A DNA stretch of 64,000 nucleotides from Isoptericola dokdonensis DS-3 (GTDB taxonomy: Bacteria > Actinomycetota > Actinomycetes > Actinomycetales > Cellulomonadaceae): positions 3,658,001 through 3,722,000 of the forward strand of contig NZ_CP014209.1 in assembly GCF_001636295.1 (NCBI RefSeq). The letters are read 5' to 3'. Shown here piece by piece: positions 48,724 to 56,692 of this stretch; position 1 is the stretch's first letter; each line of letters opens with the position of its first letter. The position numbers and the translations under genes were made by a program. The notes under the pieces were generated by a model, which worked only from the letters and a program-made list of their open reading frames with translations, was not told the origin of the DNA and searched no databases.

Positions 48724-49572
48724 GTGGGCACGACGTCGCCGGACGGCAGCACCGTCCCGCGCTCCCGTCGGGAGATCCGCGAGGCCGAGGAGGCCCTCGC
48801 CGGTCGCACCCCTCGCCGCACCGCCCCCGCCTCGCGCACCCGCTCCCGCGGCGTCCACGCCGCCTCGCCCGGCCACACCTGGGTCACTCGCGTCACCGTG
48901 CTGGGCTCCCTCGCGGCCGCGACCATCGCCGCCCCGTTGACGGCCACCGCCGACAGCGAGGCCCGGTCGCCGTTCGACCTCGAGTCCGCGCCCACCGGGC
49001 CCTCCACCCTCGCGGTCCTGCGGTCCGGCAGCACCGCTCCCGCGACGTCGGCCGCCATCGCCGCCGCCCCGCGCGAGCGCAGCGTCGCCGCTGCCAGCCG
49101 TGCCTCGAGCGAGCGCGAGCCGCTGCCGAACTGTGACGGCGACGCGTCGGTGGACGGCGGCAACGGCCAGCTCGCCGACCACTCCCTGTGCGCCCTCTGG
49201 CAGGACGGCGAGCAGCTCCAGCCGGACGCCGCCATCGCGCTCTCCGCCCTCAACGAGGCCTTCAGCGCCCGCTTCGGTCGCAACCTGTGCCTCGTCGACA
49301 GCTACCGCTCGCTGTCCTCCCAGTACTCCGTCAAGGCCAGCCGCGGCTACCTCGCCGCCACCCCCGGCACCTCCATGCACGGCTGGGGGCTCGCCATCGA
49401 CCTGTGCTCCAAGGAGACCGGCAGCTCCGAGGTCTACAGCTGGCTGTGGGACAACGCCCCCGCCTACGGCTGGGAGAACCCCCCGTGGGCGCAGCGCGGC
49501 GGCTCCGGCAAGTACGAGCCCTGGCACTGGGAGTACCGACCGGGCGTGGAGCAGATCACCACCTGGCACTGA
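48724..49572 (+). CDS. M15-family D-alanyl-D-alanine carboxypeptidase (VanY-like), exported
   Basis: A 282-residue exported protein. An N-terminal cytoplasmic stretch of about 55 residues precedes a hydrophobic helix (VTVLGSLAAATIAAPLTA), so it is probably membrane-anchored or cleaved late. The C-terminal 150 residues are the M15B fold: zinc-binding SMHGWGLAIDLC (His and Asp ligands) and WHWEY (second His), with the fold's SYRSLSSQ motif and paired Cys. It trims the D-Ala of peptidoglycan stem peptides. GTG start with AGGAGG 6 nt upstream. Promoter: TAGTGT at 48605-48610 gives a roughly 110-nt leader. Confidence 0.9.
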   Translation: MGTTSPDGSTVPRSRREIREAEEALAGRTPRRTAPASRTRSRGVHAASPGHTWVTRVTVLGSLAAATIAAPLTATADSEARSPFDLESAPTGPSTLAVLRSGSTAPATSAAIAAAPRERSVAAASRASSEREPLPNCDGDASVDGGNGQLADHSLCALWQDGEQLQPDAAIALSALNEAFSARFGRNLCLVDSYRSLSSQYSVKASRGYLAATPGTSMHGWGLAIDLCSKETGSSEVYSWLWDNAPAYGWENPPWAQRGGSGKYEPWHWEYRPGVEQITTWH

Positions 49573-49642
49573 CGCCGGAGCGCGCCACACCGCGCGCACC
49601 ACCCGTCCTGCGTGCGCCCGCACCCCGCGGGCCCCGAGGCCG

Positions 49643-49648
49643 TAGTGT
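49643..49648 (+). promoter_or_regulatory. -10 box giving a leaderless CYTH transcript
   Basis: TAGTGT ends 7 nt before the ATG at 49656, the typical spacing from -10 to +1, so translation would start at the first base of the mRNA. Confidence 0.45.
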
Positions 49649-49655
49649 CGGCAGC

Positions 49656-50285
49656 ATGGCCACCGCGTACACCGACTTCGAGTTCGAGCGCCGCTTCCTC
49701 GTGCGCACGCTCCCCGACGCGCTCCGTGACGCGCCGTCGCTGATCGTCCAGTCCTACTTCCTGTCCGACGGCGGGTACGCGCTGCGCGTGCGGGTGCAGG
49801 CCGGCGGCGTGGACGGCCGGCTCGACGCGCAGAGCGACCCCGCCGACGTGCTCGACGCCGTCCGCGACCGCGTCGACTTCGCCGCCGTCACGGTCAAGGG
49901 GCCGTCCGCGGGAGGAACGCGGTACGAGGCCGAGCGCGAGCTCGACCCGCTGGTCGCGCTCGAGCTCGTCCGGCGCGGCGGCGCCCGCGTCGTCAAGACC
50001 CGCTACGCCGCGTGGATCGGCGCGGACGGCTGGTCGATCGACGTGTTCGGCGGCGCGAACCACCCGTTGATCGTCGCCGAGTGCGAGCGGTCCGGGCCCG
50101 TCACCGGCCTGCAGATCCCCGACTTCTGCGTCACGGAGATCACCGACGACCGCCGCTTCTCCAACGAGTCCCTCGCCGTGCAGCCGTACGCCGAGTGGGC
50201 CACCGACTACGCGCAGGAGCTGGCCCGGACCGGGCCCCGGTTCCGCGAGGACTTCGGCGAGAACACCTCCATCGACGCCACCTAG
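49656..50285 (+). CDS. CYTH-domain protein (triphosphate tunnel metalloenzyme-like)
   Basis: A 209-residue CYTH/TTM-fold protein. The N-terminal signature ExExK appears as EFERRFLV (Glu-Phe-Glu-Arg-Arg; the Lys position is Arg). The following acidic and basic residues (QSYFLSDGGYALRVRV, TVKGPSAGGTRYEAERELD, KTRYAAWI, WSIDVFGGANHPLIVAECE) line a tunnel that in characterised members binds triphosphates, such as inorganic triphosphate or thiamine triphosphate. C-terminal DFCVTEITDDRRFSNESLA matches the family. Leaderless promoter immediately upstream. Convergent with prpC. Confidence 0.9.
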   Translation: MATAYTDFEFERRFLVRTLPDALRDAPSLIVQSYFLSDGGYALRVRVQAGGVDGRLDAQSDPADVLDAVRDRVDFAAVTVKGPSAGGTRYEAERELDPLVALELVRRGGARVVKTRYAAWIGADGWSIDVFGGANHPLIVAECERSGPVTGLQIPDFCVTEITDDRRFSNESLAVQPYAEWATDYAQELARTGPRFREDFGENTSIDAT

Positions 50286-50298
50286 GACCGTCGGGGCC

Positions 50299-51435
50299 TC
50301 AGCGGGGGACGTCGCGTCGCTCGGGGCCGGTGTACGCCGACAGGGGGCGGATGAGGGAGTTCGCGGCCTGCTGCTCGGCGACGTGCGCCGTCCAGCCGAC
50401 GATCCGCGCGGCGACGAAGATCGGCGTGAAGGTCTCGGTGTCGAACCCCATGAGGTGGTAGGCGGGGCCCGCGGGGTAGTCGAGGTTCGGGTAGATGCCC
50501 TTGCGGGCGACGAAGGCCGCCTCCAGCGTGTCGTACAGCGCGGCGAGGTCGGGCCGGTCGTAGTGCTCCACCAGGGCGTCGAGCGCCGCCTTCATCGACG
50601 GCACGCGGGAGTCGCCGTGCCGGTAGACGCGGTGCCCGAACCCCATGACCTTGCGCTTCGCGGCGAGCGCGTCGTCGAGCCACGCCTCGGCCCGGTCGGC
50701 GCTGCCGATCTCGGCGAACGCGTGCATCACGGCCTCGTTCGCGCCGCCGTGCAGCGGCCCCTTGAGGGCGCCGACGGCGGCGGTGACCGCCGAGTAGACG
50801 TCGGACAGCGTGGAGGCGACGACGCGCGCGGTGAACGTGGACGCGTTGAACGAGTGCTCGGCGTACAGCACGAGCGAGGTGCGGAACGCGTCGACGACGA
50901 CGTCGTCGGGCACCTCGCCGAACGTCTGCCACAGGAAGTTGCGGGCGACGTCGAGGTCGTCGCGCGGGGGGACCGGGTCGAGGCCGTGCCGCCGTCGCTG
51001 CCCGTAGGCGACGATGCCGGGGAGCTGGGCGAGCAGGTAGACGGCACGGCCGCGGTTCAGCTCGGGGTCGAGGACTCCGCCGTCGCGCAGCAGGGTGGCG
51101 TCGAGCCCGCCGAGCTGGCTGACCGCGGTCCGCACCACGTCCATCGGGTGGGCGTCCCGGGGGAGGTCGTCGATCACGCGGCGGGTGCGCTCGTCCATCG
51201 GGCGCAGGGACCGTTCGAGGGACTCGAGCTCGGCGAGCTCGGCGGCGGTGGGCAGCTCGCCGTGCCACAGCAGGTGCGCGACCGCCTCGAACGGCTGGGT
51301 GGTGGCGAGGTCCTGCACGGGGTAGCCGCGGTACAGCAGCGAGTTGCTGTCCGGGTCGACCTTCGAGATCGCCGTGGTGTCGGCGACGACGCCGGCGAGG
51401 CCGCGGTGGACCTCGGGGGTGGGGGAGTCGGTCAT
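50299..51435 (-). CDS. prpC: 2-methylcitrate synthase
   Basis: A 378-residue citrate-synthase-fold enzyme that condenses propionyl-CoA with oxaloacetate. The motif GFGHRVYRHGDSRVPSM has the GDSR signature of methylcitrate synthases where citrate synthases have DPR. Catalytic His appears in PLHGGANEAVMH. ATG with AAAGGAG 6 nt upstream. It is the last gene of the prpD-prpB-prpC operon, 64 bp after prpB. Confidence 0.94.
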   Translation of the reverse strand: MTDSPTPEVHRGLAGVVADTTAISKVDPDSNSLLYRGYPVQDLATTQPFEAVAHLLWHGELPTAAELAELESLERSLRPMDERTRRVIDDLPRDAHPMDVVRTAVSQLGGLDATLLRDGGVLDPELNRGRAVYLLAQLPGIVAYGQRRRHGLDPVPPRDDLDVARNFLWQTFGEVPDDVVVDAFRTSLVLYAEHSFNASTFTARVVASTLSDVYSAVTAAVGALKGPLHGGANEAVMHAFAEIGSADRAEAWLDDALAAKRKVMGFGHRVYRHGDSRVPSMKAALDALVEHYDRPDLAALYDTLEAAFVARKGIYPNLDYPAGPAYHLMGFDTETFTPIFVAARIVGWTAHVAEQQAANSLIRPLSAYTGPERRDVPR

Positions 51436-51499
51436 CGGTGCTCCTTTGCTCGGATGACGTCGCGCGCCGGGCGGGATGGTGCCCGGCGGCGCAGCCGGG

Positions 51500-52411
51500 T
51501 CACTGGTGGTGGTGCTCCTCGAGGGAGAAGTCGTAGACGCCCGCGTCGAACGCGGTGTACGCCGGGTAGTCGAGCAGGTCGTACAGCTCGGCACGGGTCT
51601 GCATGTGCTCCACGTGGGAGGAGAGCGAGCCCTCGGTGCGCAGGTCGTCGAGGGCGCGGTCGGCGGCGCCCATCGCGAGCCGCAGCAGCGAGACGGGGTA
51701 GATGACGAGCGCGACGCCCGCGTCGCGCAGCTGCGCGGCGGTGAACAGCTCGGACCTGCCGAACTCCGTCATGTTGGCCAGCACGGGCACGTCGAGGGCC
51801 GCGGCGACGGCCTCGAACTCGTCCAGGTCGCGCAGCGCCTCCGGGAACACGGCGTCCGCGCCGGCGTCCACCAGGGCTCGGGCCCGGTCGATCGTGGCCT
51901 CCAGGCCGGCCCCGGCCCGGATGTCGGTGCGCGCCATGATGAGCAGGTTCTCGTCGCGCCGGGCCGTCGCGGCCGAGCGGATCCGCTGCAGCGCGGTGGC
52001 GTCGTCGACGACCTGCTTGCCGTCGAGGTGCCCGCACCGCTTCGGGTTGACCTGGTCCTCGACGTGCAGGCCGGCGACCCCGGCGTCCTCCAGGGTCTGG
52101 ACCGTCCGGGCGACGTTCATCGCCTCGCCGAACCCGGTGTCGGCGTCGACCAGCACGGGCAGGTCCGTCACCCGGGCGACCTGCGCGGCCCGGCCCGCGA
52201 CCTCGGTGAGGGTCGTCAGGCCGACGTCGGGCAGGCCCAGGTCGGCGGCGACGACGGCGCCGGACAGGTAGACGCCGTCGTAGCCCTTGCGCTCGACGAG
52301 GCGCGCGGACAGGGGGTTGAACGCCCCGGGGAGCTGGAGGAGCCCGCCGGCGCGGAGGCGCTCGCGGAACGCCGCGCGCTTCGCCGCGGGGGTGAGGGTC
52401 GAGTACAGCAT
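51500..52411 (-). CDS. prpB: 2-methylisocitrate lyase
   Basis: A 303-residue enzyme of the isocitrate-lyase/PEP mutase superfamily that splits 2-methylisocitrate into pyruvate and succinate. Signature VLVDADTGFGEAMNVARTV (Mg2+ ligands) and catalytic loop VNPKRCGHLDGKQVV (Cys in KRCGH) are present. ATG start. Second gene of the methylcitrate operon, 10 bp from prpD. Confidence 0.95.
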   Translation of the reverse strand: MLYSTLTPAAKRAAFRERLRAGGLLQLPGAFNPLSARLVERKGYDGVYLSGAVVAADLGLPDVGLTTLTEVAGRAAQVARVTDLPVLVDADTGFGEAMNVARTVQTLEDAGVAGLHVEDQVNPKRCGHLDGKQVVDDATALQRIRSAATARRDENLLIMARTDIRAGAGLEATIDRARALVDAGADAVFPEALRDLDEFEAVAAALDVPVLANMTEFGRSELFTAAQLRDAGVALVIYPVSLLRLAMGAADRALDDLRTEGSLSSHVEHMQTRAELYDLLDYPAYTAFDAGVYDFSLEEHHHQ

Positions 52412-52421
52412 CCGGACCTCC

Positions 52422-53939
52422 TCAGAAGATGCCGCGGGTGGCGGGCGCGGTGGTGGCGGGGTCGACGAGGGGTGCCACGGTGAGGCCGGCCAGCTCGTCG
52501 GCCGTGAGGTCGGGCAGGCGCTGCGCGACGTCGAGGAACCGTTCGACCTCGTCGTCCGCCAGGACGCCGGCGGCCAGGGTGCGGAACTTCGCGACGTACT
52601 GCTCGCGCCCGAACGGGCGCGCGCCGAGCGGGTGCGCGTCGGCGACGGCGATCTCCTCGACGACCCGCGAGCCGTCGACCAGCTCGATCTCGACCCGTCC
52701 GCCGAACGACTTCTCCGCCGGGTCGGACGAGTGGTACCGGCGCGTCCACTCCGGGTCCTCGGCCGTGGTGACCCTGCCCCACAGCCCGACGGTGTCCGGG
52801 CGTCCCGCCCGCTCGGGGGCGTAGCTGGCCACGTGGTCCCAGGCGCCGTCCTGCAGCGCGACGGTGAAGATGTACGGGATCGAGTGGTCGAGCGTCTCGC
52901 GGCTGGCCGTCGGGTCGTACTTCTGCGGGTCGCCCGAGCCGGAGCCGATGACGAAGTGCGTGTGGTGGCTGGTGTGCAGCACCACCGACCGCACCGCGGC
53001 GGGGTCGCGCAGCTCGGGGCGCTCGCGGCCGAGGCGGCGCGCCAGGTCGATCCAGGCCTGCGCCTGGTACTCGGCGGAGTGCTCCTTGGTGTACGTGTCG
53101 AGGATGGCGGTGCGCGGCTCGCCGGCGGCGGGCAGCGGCACCGTGTACTGCGCGTCGGGGCCGGACAGCAGCCAGGCGATGACGCCGTCGGTGCCCTCGT
53201 AGATCGGGCTGGGGGAGGTCTGGCCGCGCATCGCCCGGTCGACGGCCTCCACGGCCAGCTTCCCGGCGAAGGCGGGGGCGTGCGCCTTCCACGTGGAGAT
53301 CTCGCCCTTGCGGGACTGGCGGGTGGCGGTCGTCGTGTGCAGCGCCTGCCCGACCGCCTGGTAGACGGTCTCGGTGTCGAGTCCCAGCAGGGTGCCGATG
53401 CCGGCCGCCGCGCTCGGGCCGAGGTGCGCCACGTGGTCGATCTTGTGCTCGTGCAGGCAGATGCCCTTGACGAGGTCGACCTGGATCTCGTACCCGGTGA
53501 CGATGCCGCGCAGCAGGTCCGCGCCGCTGCGGCCCAGGTGCTGCGCCACCGCCAGGATCGGCGGGACGTTGTCGCCCGGGTGCGAGTAGTCCGCCGCGAG
53601 GAACGTGTCGTGGAAGTCCAGCTCGCGCACCGCCACGCCGTTCGCCCACGCCGCCCACTCGGGGCTCGTGCGCTCGCCGGACCCGAAGATCGTCGCGCCC
53701 GCGCCGCCCCGTGACACCGGGTGCGCCTCCGCCTGCGCGCGGGCCGCCAGGATCGGCGCCCGTCCCAGCGACGCCGTCGCCACCGCCGCGTTGTCGATGA
53801 CGCGGTTGATCACCATGTCGGTGACGTCCGGCGTCGGGTCGAGCCGCTCGGCGGCCACCTCCGCGATCTTCCAGGCGAGCTGATCCGTGCGGTCCAGGGG
53901 CTCGTCGGGTCGGTACACGCGGACGGTGTGGTCGATCAT
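52422..53939 (-). CDS. prpD: 2-methylcitrate dehydratase
   Basis: A 505-residue MmgE/PrpD-family enzyme that dehydrates 2-methylcitrate to 2-methylaconitate. Motifs: [66 protein letters not shown]. It heads the operon, so propionyl-CoA catabolism is complete here except for the aconitase step (done by aconitase or AcnD elsewhere). ATG start. The upstream 377-bp gap carries candidate operators but no regulator gene is adjacent. Confidence 0.95.
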   Translation of the reverse strand: MIDHTVRVYRPDEPLDRTDQLAWKIAEVAAERLDPTPDVTDMVINRVIDNAAVATASLGRAPILAARAQAEAHPVSRGGAGATIFGSGERTSPEWAAWANGVAVRELDFHDTFLAADYSHPGDNVPPILAVAQHLGRSGADLLRGIVTGYEIQVDLVKGICLHEHKIDHVAHLGPSAAAGIGTLLGLDTETVYQAVGQALHTTTATRQSRKGEISTWKAHAPAFAGKLAVEAVDRAMRGQTSPSPIYEGTDGVIAWLLSGPDAQYTVPLPAAGEPRTAILDTYTKEHSAEYQAQAWIDLARRLGRERPELRDPAAVRSVVLHTSHHTHFVIGSGSGDPQKYDPTASRETLDHSIPYIFTVALQDGAWDHVASYAPERAGRPDTVGLWGRVTTAEDPEWTRRYHSSDPAEKSFGGRVEIELVDGSRVVEEIAVADAHPLGARPFGREQYVAKFRTLAAGVLADDEVERFLDVAQRLPDLTADELAGLTVAPLVDPATTAPATRGIF

Positions 53940-54316
53940 GGGGTCCTCCGGGTCGCGGGGAGCGTCGTCGCTGCCCGATGTCAGGGCGCCCCTGGAACCT
54001 AACGCGACACCGTCGAGCCGTCCACGCCGGTACCGGGTAACCGGTGCGCAGGACGCCCGTGGACGAGGCGTGTGGTCGGCTTCACGATCCTGGCGCCACC
54101 GGTGGTGTCGCCGCACGTCAGCCGTGCGTCAGCGCGGTGCGGAGCAGCGTTCCGCGGCGCCGCCGGGCCCCACGAAAGATGATGCGCGGGGCAACTGTCG
54201 GTAACGTGTCCGCTCATGTTCGGGCCGGACCTCCTGCACGGAGGGTCCCGGCCGCCTCTCACGGGTCGACCGGCCGGGAGCCACCAGGGCTCCCCGCCCC
54301 GGCCACGGAAGGACGC
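53940..54316. promoter_or_regulatory. Divergent prpD/MHS-transporter control region with palindromes
   Basis: This 377-bp gap has no gene. It contains CCGGT-N8-ACCGG (54027-54044), which includes the 8-bp palindrome CGGTACCG, and the 10-bp palindrome CCACCGGTGG (54096-54105). TAGGTT on the minus strand near 53998 is a possible prpD -10. The dyads may be operators for a propionate-responsive regulator encoded elsewhere. Confidence 0.4.
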
Positions 54317-55855
54317 ATGACTCTCGCCCCGCACCTTCGCCCGCCTGCGCCCGGCACCGGCGCGCCCGCCGCCGACCAGGCCACCGACCCCGCCACCGGG
54401 ACACGTCGGGCCGCACCCCGACGCCGCCTGCGCGCGCAGGACGTCACCGTCGTCGACGGCGGCACGCTCCGCCGGACCATCGGCGGCACCGCCGTCGGCA
54501 ACCTCATGGAGTGGTACGACGTCGGCATCTACGGCTACCTCGCCGTCACGATGGGTGCCGTGTTCCTGCCCGCCGCGTCCTCCGGCGTGCAGATCCTCTT
54601 CTCGCTGGGCGTGTTCGCCGCGACCTACGTCGCCCGCCCGCTCGGCGGCATCGTCTGCGGTCGCATCGGCGACCGCGTCGGGCGGCAGAAGGTGCTGTCG
54701 TTCACCCTCGTGACGATGGCGTGCTCCACGTTCCTCATCGGGCTGCTGCCCACCTACGGCGTCATCGGCGCCGCCGCGCCCGTGCTGCTCGTGCTGCTCA
54801 AGATCACCCAGGGGTTCTCCACGGGCGGCGAGTACGCCGGCGTCACCACCTTCGTCGCCGAGCACGCCCCCGACCGCCGCCGCGGCTGGGCCGCCGCGTT
54901 CCTCGACGTCGGCAGCTACCTCGGGTTCGCCCTCGGCGCCGTCGTCGTGACGGTCCTGCAGATCACCCTCGGCGAGCAGGCGATGCTCGACGGCGGCTGG
55001 CGCATCCCGTTCCTCGTCGCGGGACCCATCGGCGCGTTCGCCGTGTGGTTCCGCCTCAAGGTCGAGGAGTCCCCGGCCTTCGAGGCGCAGCGGGCCGCGG
55101 CGCAGGACGCCGGGCAGCCGCGCGAGGCCGCCGCCGGCGCCACGACGCTGCGCTCGCAGTGGCGCCCCGTCCTCGTCGCCATGGCGCTCGTCGCCGTCGC
55201 CAACACCGCCGGGTACGCGCTCACCAGCTACATGCCCACGTACCTGACGGACACCCTCGGCTACGACCCCGTCGACGGCACCCTGCTCACCGTGCCCGTG
55301 CTGGTCCTCATGACCGGCCTGATCCTCGTCGCGGGGCCCCTCAGCGACCGGTTCGGCCGCCGCCCGCTGCTCTGGTTCGGCTCGGGCTCCCTGCTCGTGC
55401 TGGCCCTGCCCGCCTTCCTGCTGCTCGCGGCCGGCCACGTGTGGTCCACGCTCCTGGGGCTGGTCCTCATGGCGCTGCCCGTCGCGTGCATGGTGGGGGT
55501 CCAGGCGGCGACCCTGCCCGCCATGTTCCCCACCGCCGTGCGCTACCGATCGATGGGCGTCGCGTACAACGTGGCGCTCGCGGTGTTCGGCGGCACGACT
55601 CCGCTGATCATCGAGGCGCTCACGCAGGGGACGGGCTCGGACCTGGCGCCCGCCTACTACCTCATGGCGTTCGCCGTGGTCGGTGCCGTCACGGTCGGGT
55701 TCGTGCGCGAGAGCGCCGGACGCCCGCTGCCGGGCTCCATGCCCGCCGTCGACAGCGAGGACGAGGCTGCCGAGCTGGTCCGCACCCAGGACGACAACCC
55801 CCGGCTCGATGTCGCCGAGCTGCCGTTCGACGCGGTGCCGGCCACCGCCCGCTGA
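54317..55855 (+). CDS. MHS-family MFS transporter (ProP/ShiA-like)
   Basis: A 512-residue transporter with twelve transmembrane helices starting at about residue 55. The metabolite:H+ symporter signature is present: GTAVGNLMEWYDVGIYGYLAV in helix 1, the RPLGGIVCGRIGDRVGRQKVL loop, QGFSTGGEYAG in helix 4, and a second DRFGRRP loop. Substrates of the family include proline/betaine, shikimate, α-ketoglutarate and organic acids. Because it is divergent from the methylcitrate operon, uptake of propionate, methylcitrate or a related acid is plausible (inference). ATG with GGAAGGA upstream. Confidence 0.92.
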   Translation: MTLAPHLRPPAPGTGAPAADQATDPATGTRRAAPRRRLRAQDVTVVDGGTLRRTIGGTAVGNLMEWYDVGIYGYLAVTMGAVFLPAASSGVQILFSLGVFAATYVARPLGGIVCGRIGDRVGRQKVLSFTLVTMACSTFLIGLLPTYGVIGAAAPVLLVLLKITQGFSTGGEYAGVTTFVAEHAPDRRRGWAAAFLDVGSYLGFALGAVVVTVLQITLGEQAMLDGGWRIPFLVAGPIGAFAVWFRLKVEESPAFEAQRAAAQDAGQPREAAAGATTLRSQWRPVLVAMALVAVANTAGYALTSYMPTYLTDTLGYDPVDGTLLTVPVLVLMTGLILVAGPLSDRFGRRPLLWFGSGSLLVLALPAFLLLAAGHVWSTLLGLVLMALPVACMVGVQAATLPAMFPTAVRYRSMGVAYNVALAVFGGTTPLIIEALTQGTGSDLAPAYYLMAFAVVGAVTVGFVRESAGRPLPGSMPAVDSEDEAAELVRTQDDNPRLDVAELPFDAVPATAR

Positions 55856-55874
55856 GGAGGGGGCACACCGCCCG

Positions 55875-56435
55875 TCAGGTACCTCGCGTCGTGGCGTCCG
55901 CGCCCGGTCCGCGCGGGTGTCCGGGCCGGAGCGCCCCGAAGCGCTCGAAGGCGTCCAGCACCTCGGCCTCGGTCGCGGCGACGTTCCTCGCCGAGAGGCA
56001 CACGGGCGAGCCCACGAGACGTGTGTTGGCCCGGGCGCTCGAGCGTCGCGCCGCCGAGCCGAGGCGTGCGACGACGGCGTCGGGGTCGACCACGTCGACG
56101 ACGACGAGCGGCTGCCCGCGCAACGTGCCCGTGCGCAGGCCGGTCGTCTCCGCCCACGCCACCCGGCCCACGGCCGTCGGCGCGGAGGTGTCCGTGAATC
56201 CCTCGGCGTCGAAGGCGAGAGCGGTGCGGTCGCGCCGCAGGAGCTGGGCGACGCCGAGGGCGAGCGCCACCCCGAAGGTCACGACCGCCAGCACCCCGAC
56301 GACGCCGAGGAGGGGCCGGTCGGCCCTCTGGGTGAACAGGAGCGCGCCGACGGCGACGAAGGCGAGCGACCCGAGGACCACCAGCACGGCGCGCGACCTG
56401 GAGAGCGGGAAGCTGATGCCGGCGCCGGAGGTCAT
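55875..56435 (-). CDS. STM3941-like membrane protein
   Basis: A 186-residue protein with two transmembrane helices (about residues 15-35 and 42-65) and a C-terminal cytoplasmic β-rich domain (ALAFDAEGFTDTSAPTAVGRVAWAETTGLRTGTLRGQPLVVVDVVDP...). This layout matches the STM3941/PH-like family, in which a two-helix hairpin precedes a PH-type domain. ATG at 56435 is chosen because TATGCT ends 7 nt upstream, predicting a leaderless mRNA; an ATG at 56447 is inside that promoter. Function unknown. Confidence 0.72.
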   Translation of the reverse strand: MTSGAGISFPLSRSRAVLVVLGSLAFVAVGALLFTQRADRPLLGVVGVLAVVTFGVALALGVAQLLRRDRTALAFDAEGFTDTSAPTAVGRVAWAETTGLRTGTLRGQPLVVVDVVDPDAVVARLGSAARRSSARANTRLVGSPVCLSARNVAATEAEVLDAFERFGALRPGHPRGPGADATTRGT

Positions 56436-56442
56436 GGCCCGC

Positions 56443-56448
56443 AGCATA
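56443..56448 (-). promoter_or_regulatory. -10 box of the STM3941-like gene (leaderless)
   Basis: On the minus strand TATGCT fits TAnnnT; 7 nt separate it from the ATG at 56435. Confidence 0.45.
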
Positions 56449-56460
56449 GTGGCGGACGAC

Positions 56461-56493
56461 GACGGCCCCCGGTCCGTGGGACCGGGGGCCGTC
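56461..56493. terminator. Terminator 3' of tRNA-Arg
   Basis: Perfect 15-bp arms (56461-56475 with 56479-56493) around a GTG loop, 4 nt beyond the CCA end of the tRNA gene on the minus strand. Confidence 0.8.
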
Positions 56494-56497
56494 GTGC

Positions 56498-56573
56498 TGG
56501 TGCGCCTGAAGGGACTCGAACCCCCGACCTTCTGCTCCGGAGGCAGACGCTCTATCCACTGAGCTACAGGCGC
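56498..56573 (-). tRNA. tRNA-Arg (anticodon CCG)
   Basis: The minus strand folds as a full cloverleaf: acceptor GCGCCTG/CAGGCGC, D arm GCTC/GAGC, anticodon stem TCTGC/GCAGA with loop CTCCGGA (anticodon CCG, reading CGG), T arm closing GGGGG/CCCTT with two G-U pairs around TTCGAGT, discriminator A and an encoded CCA. It is divergent from argS by 120 bp. CGG is a common Arg codon at this GC content. Confidence 0.95.
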
Positions 56574-56680
56574 GCGGTGCCGGATCCGTCACCAGGAGTG
56601 ACGTCGCGGCACGATCACCGAGACTACCACCGACGGTCCGCTGGTCGGTAAACCGGGGCGGGGGGCCGCCGCCGGGTCGA

Positions 56681-56686
56681 TAGAAT
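56681..56686 (+). promoter_or_regulatory. -10 box of argS (leaderless)
   Basis: TAGAAT ends 6 nt before the GTG start at 56693; the mRNA should begin at the start codon. It heads the argS-lysA pair. Confidence 0.55.
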
Positions 56687-56692
56687 CGCCGG

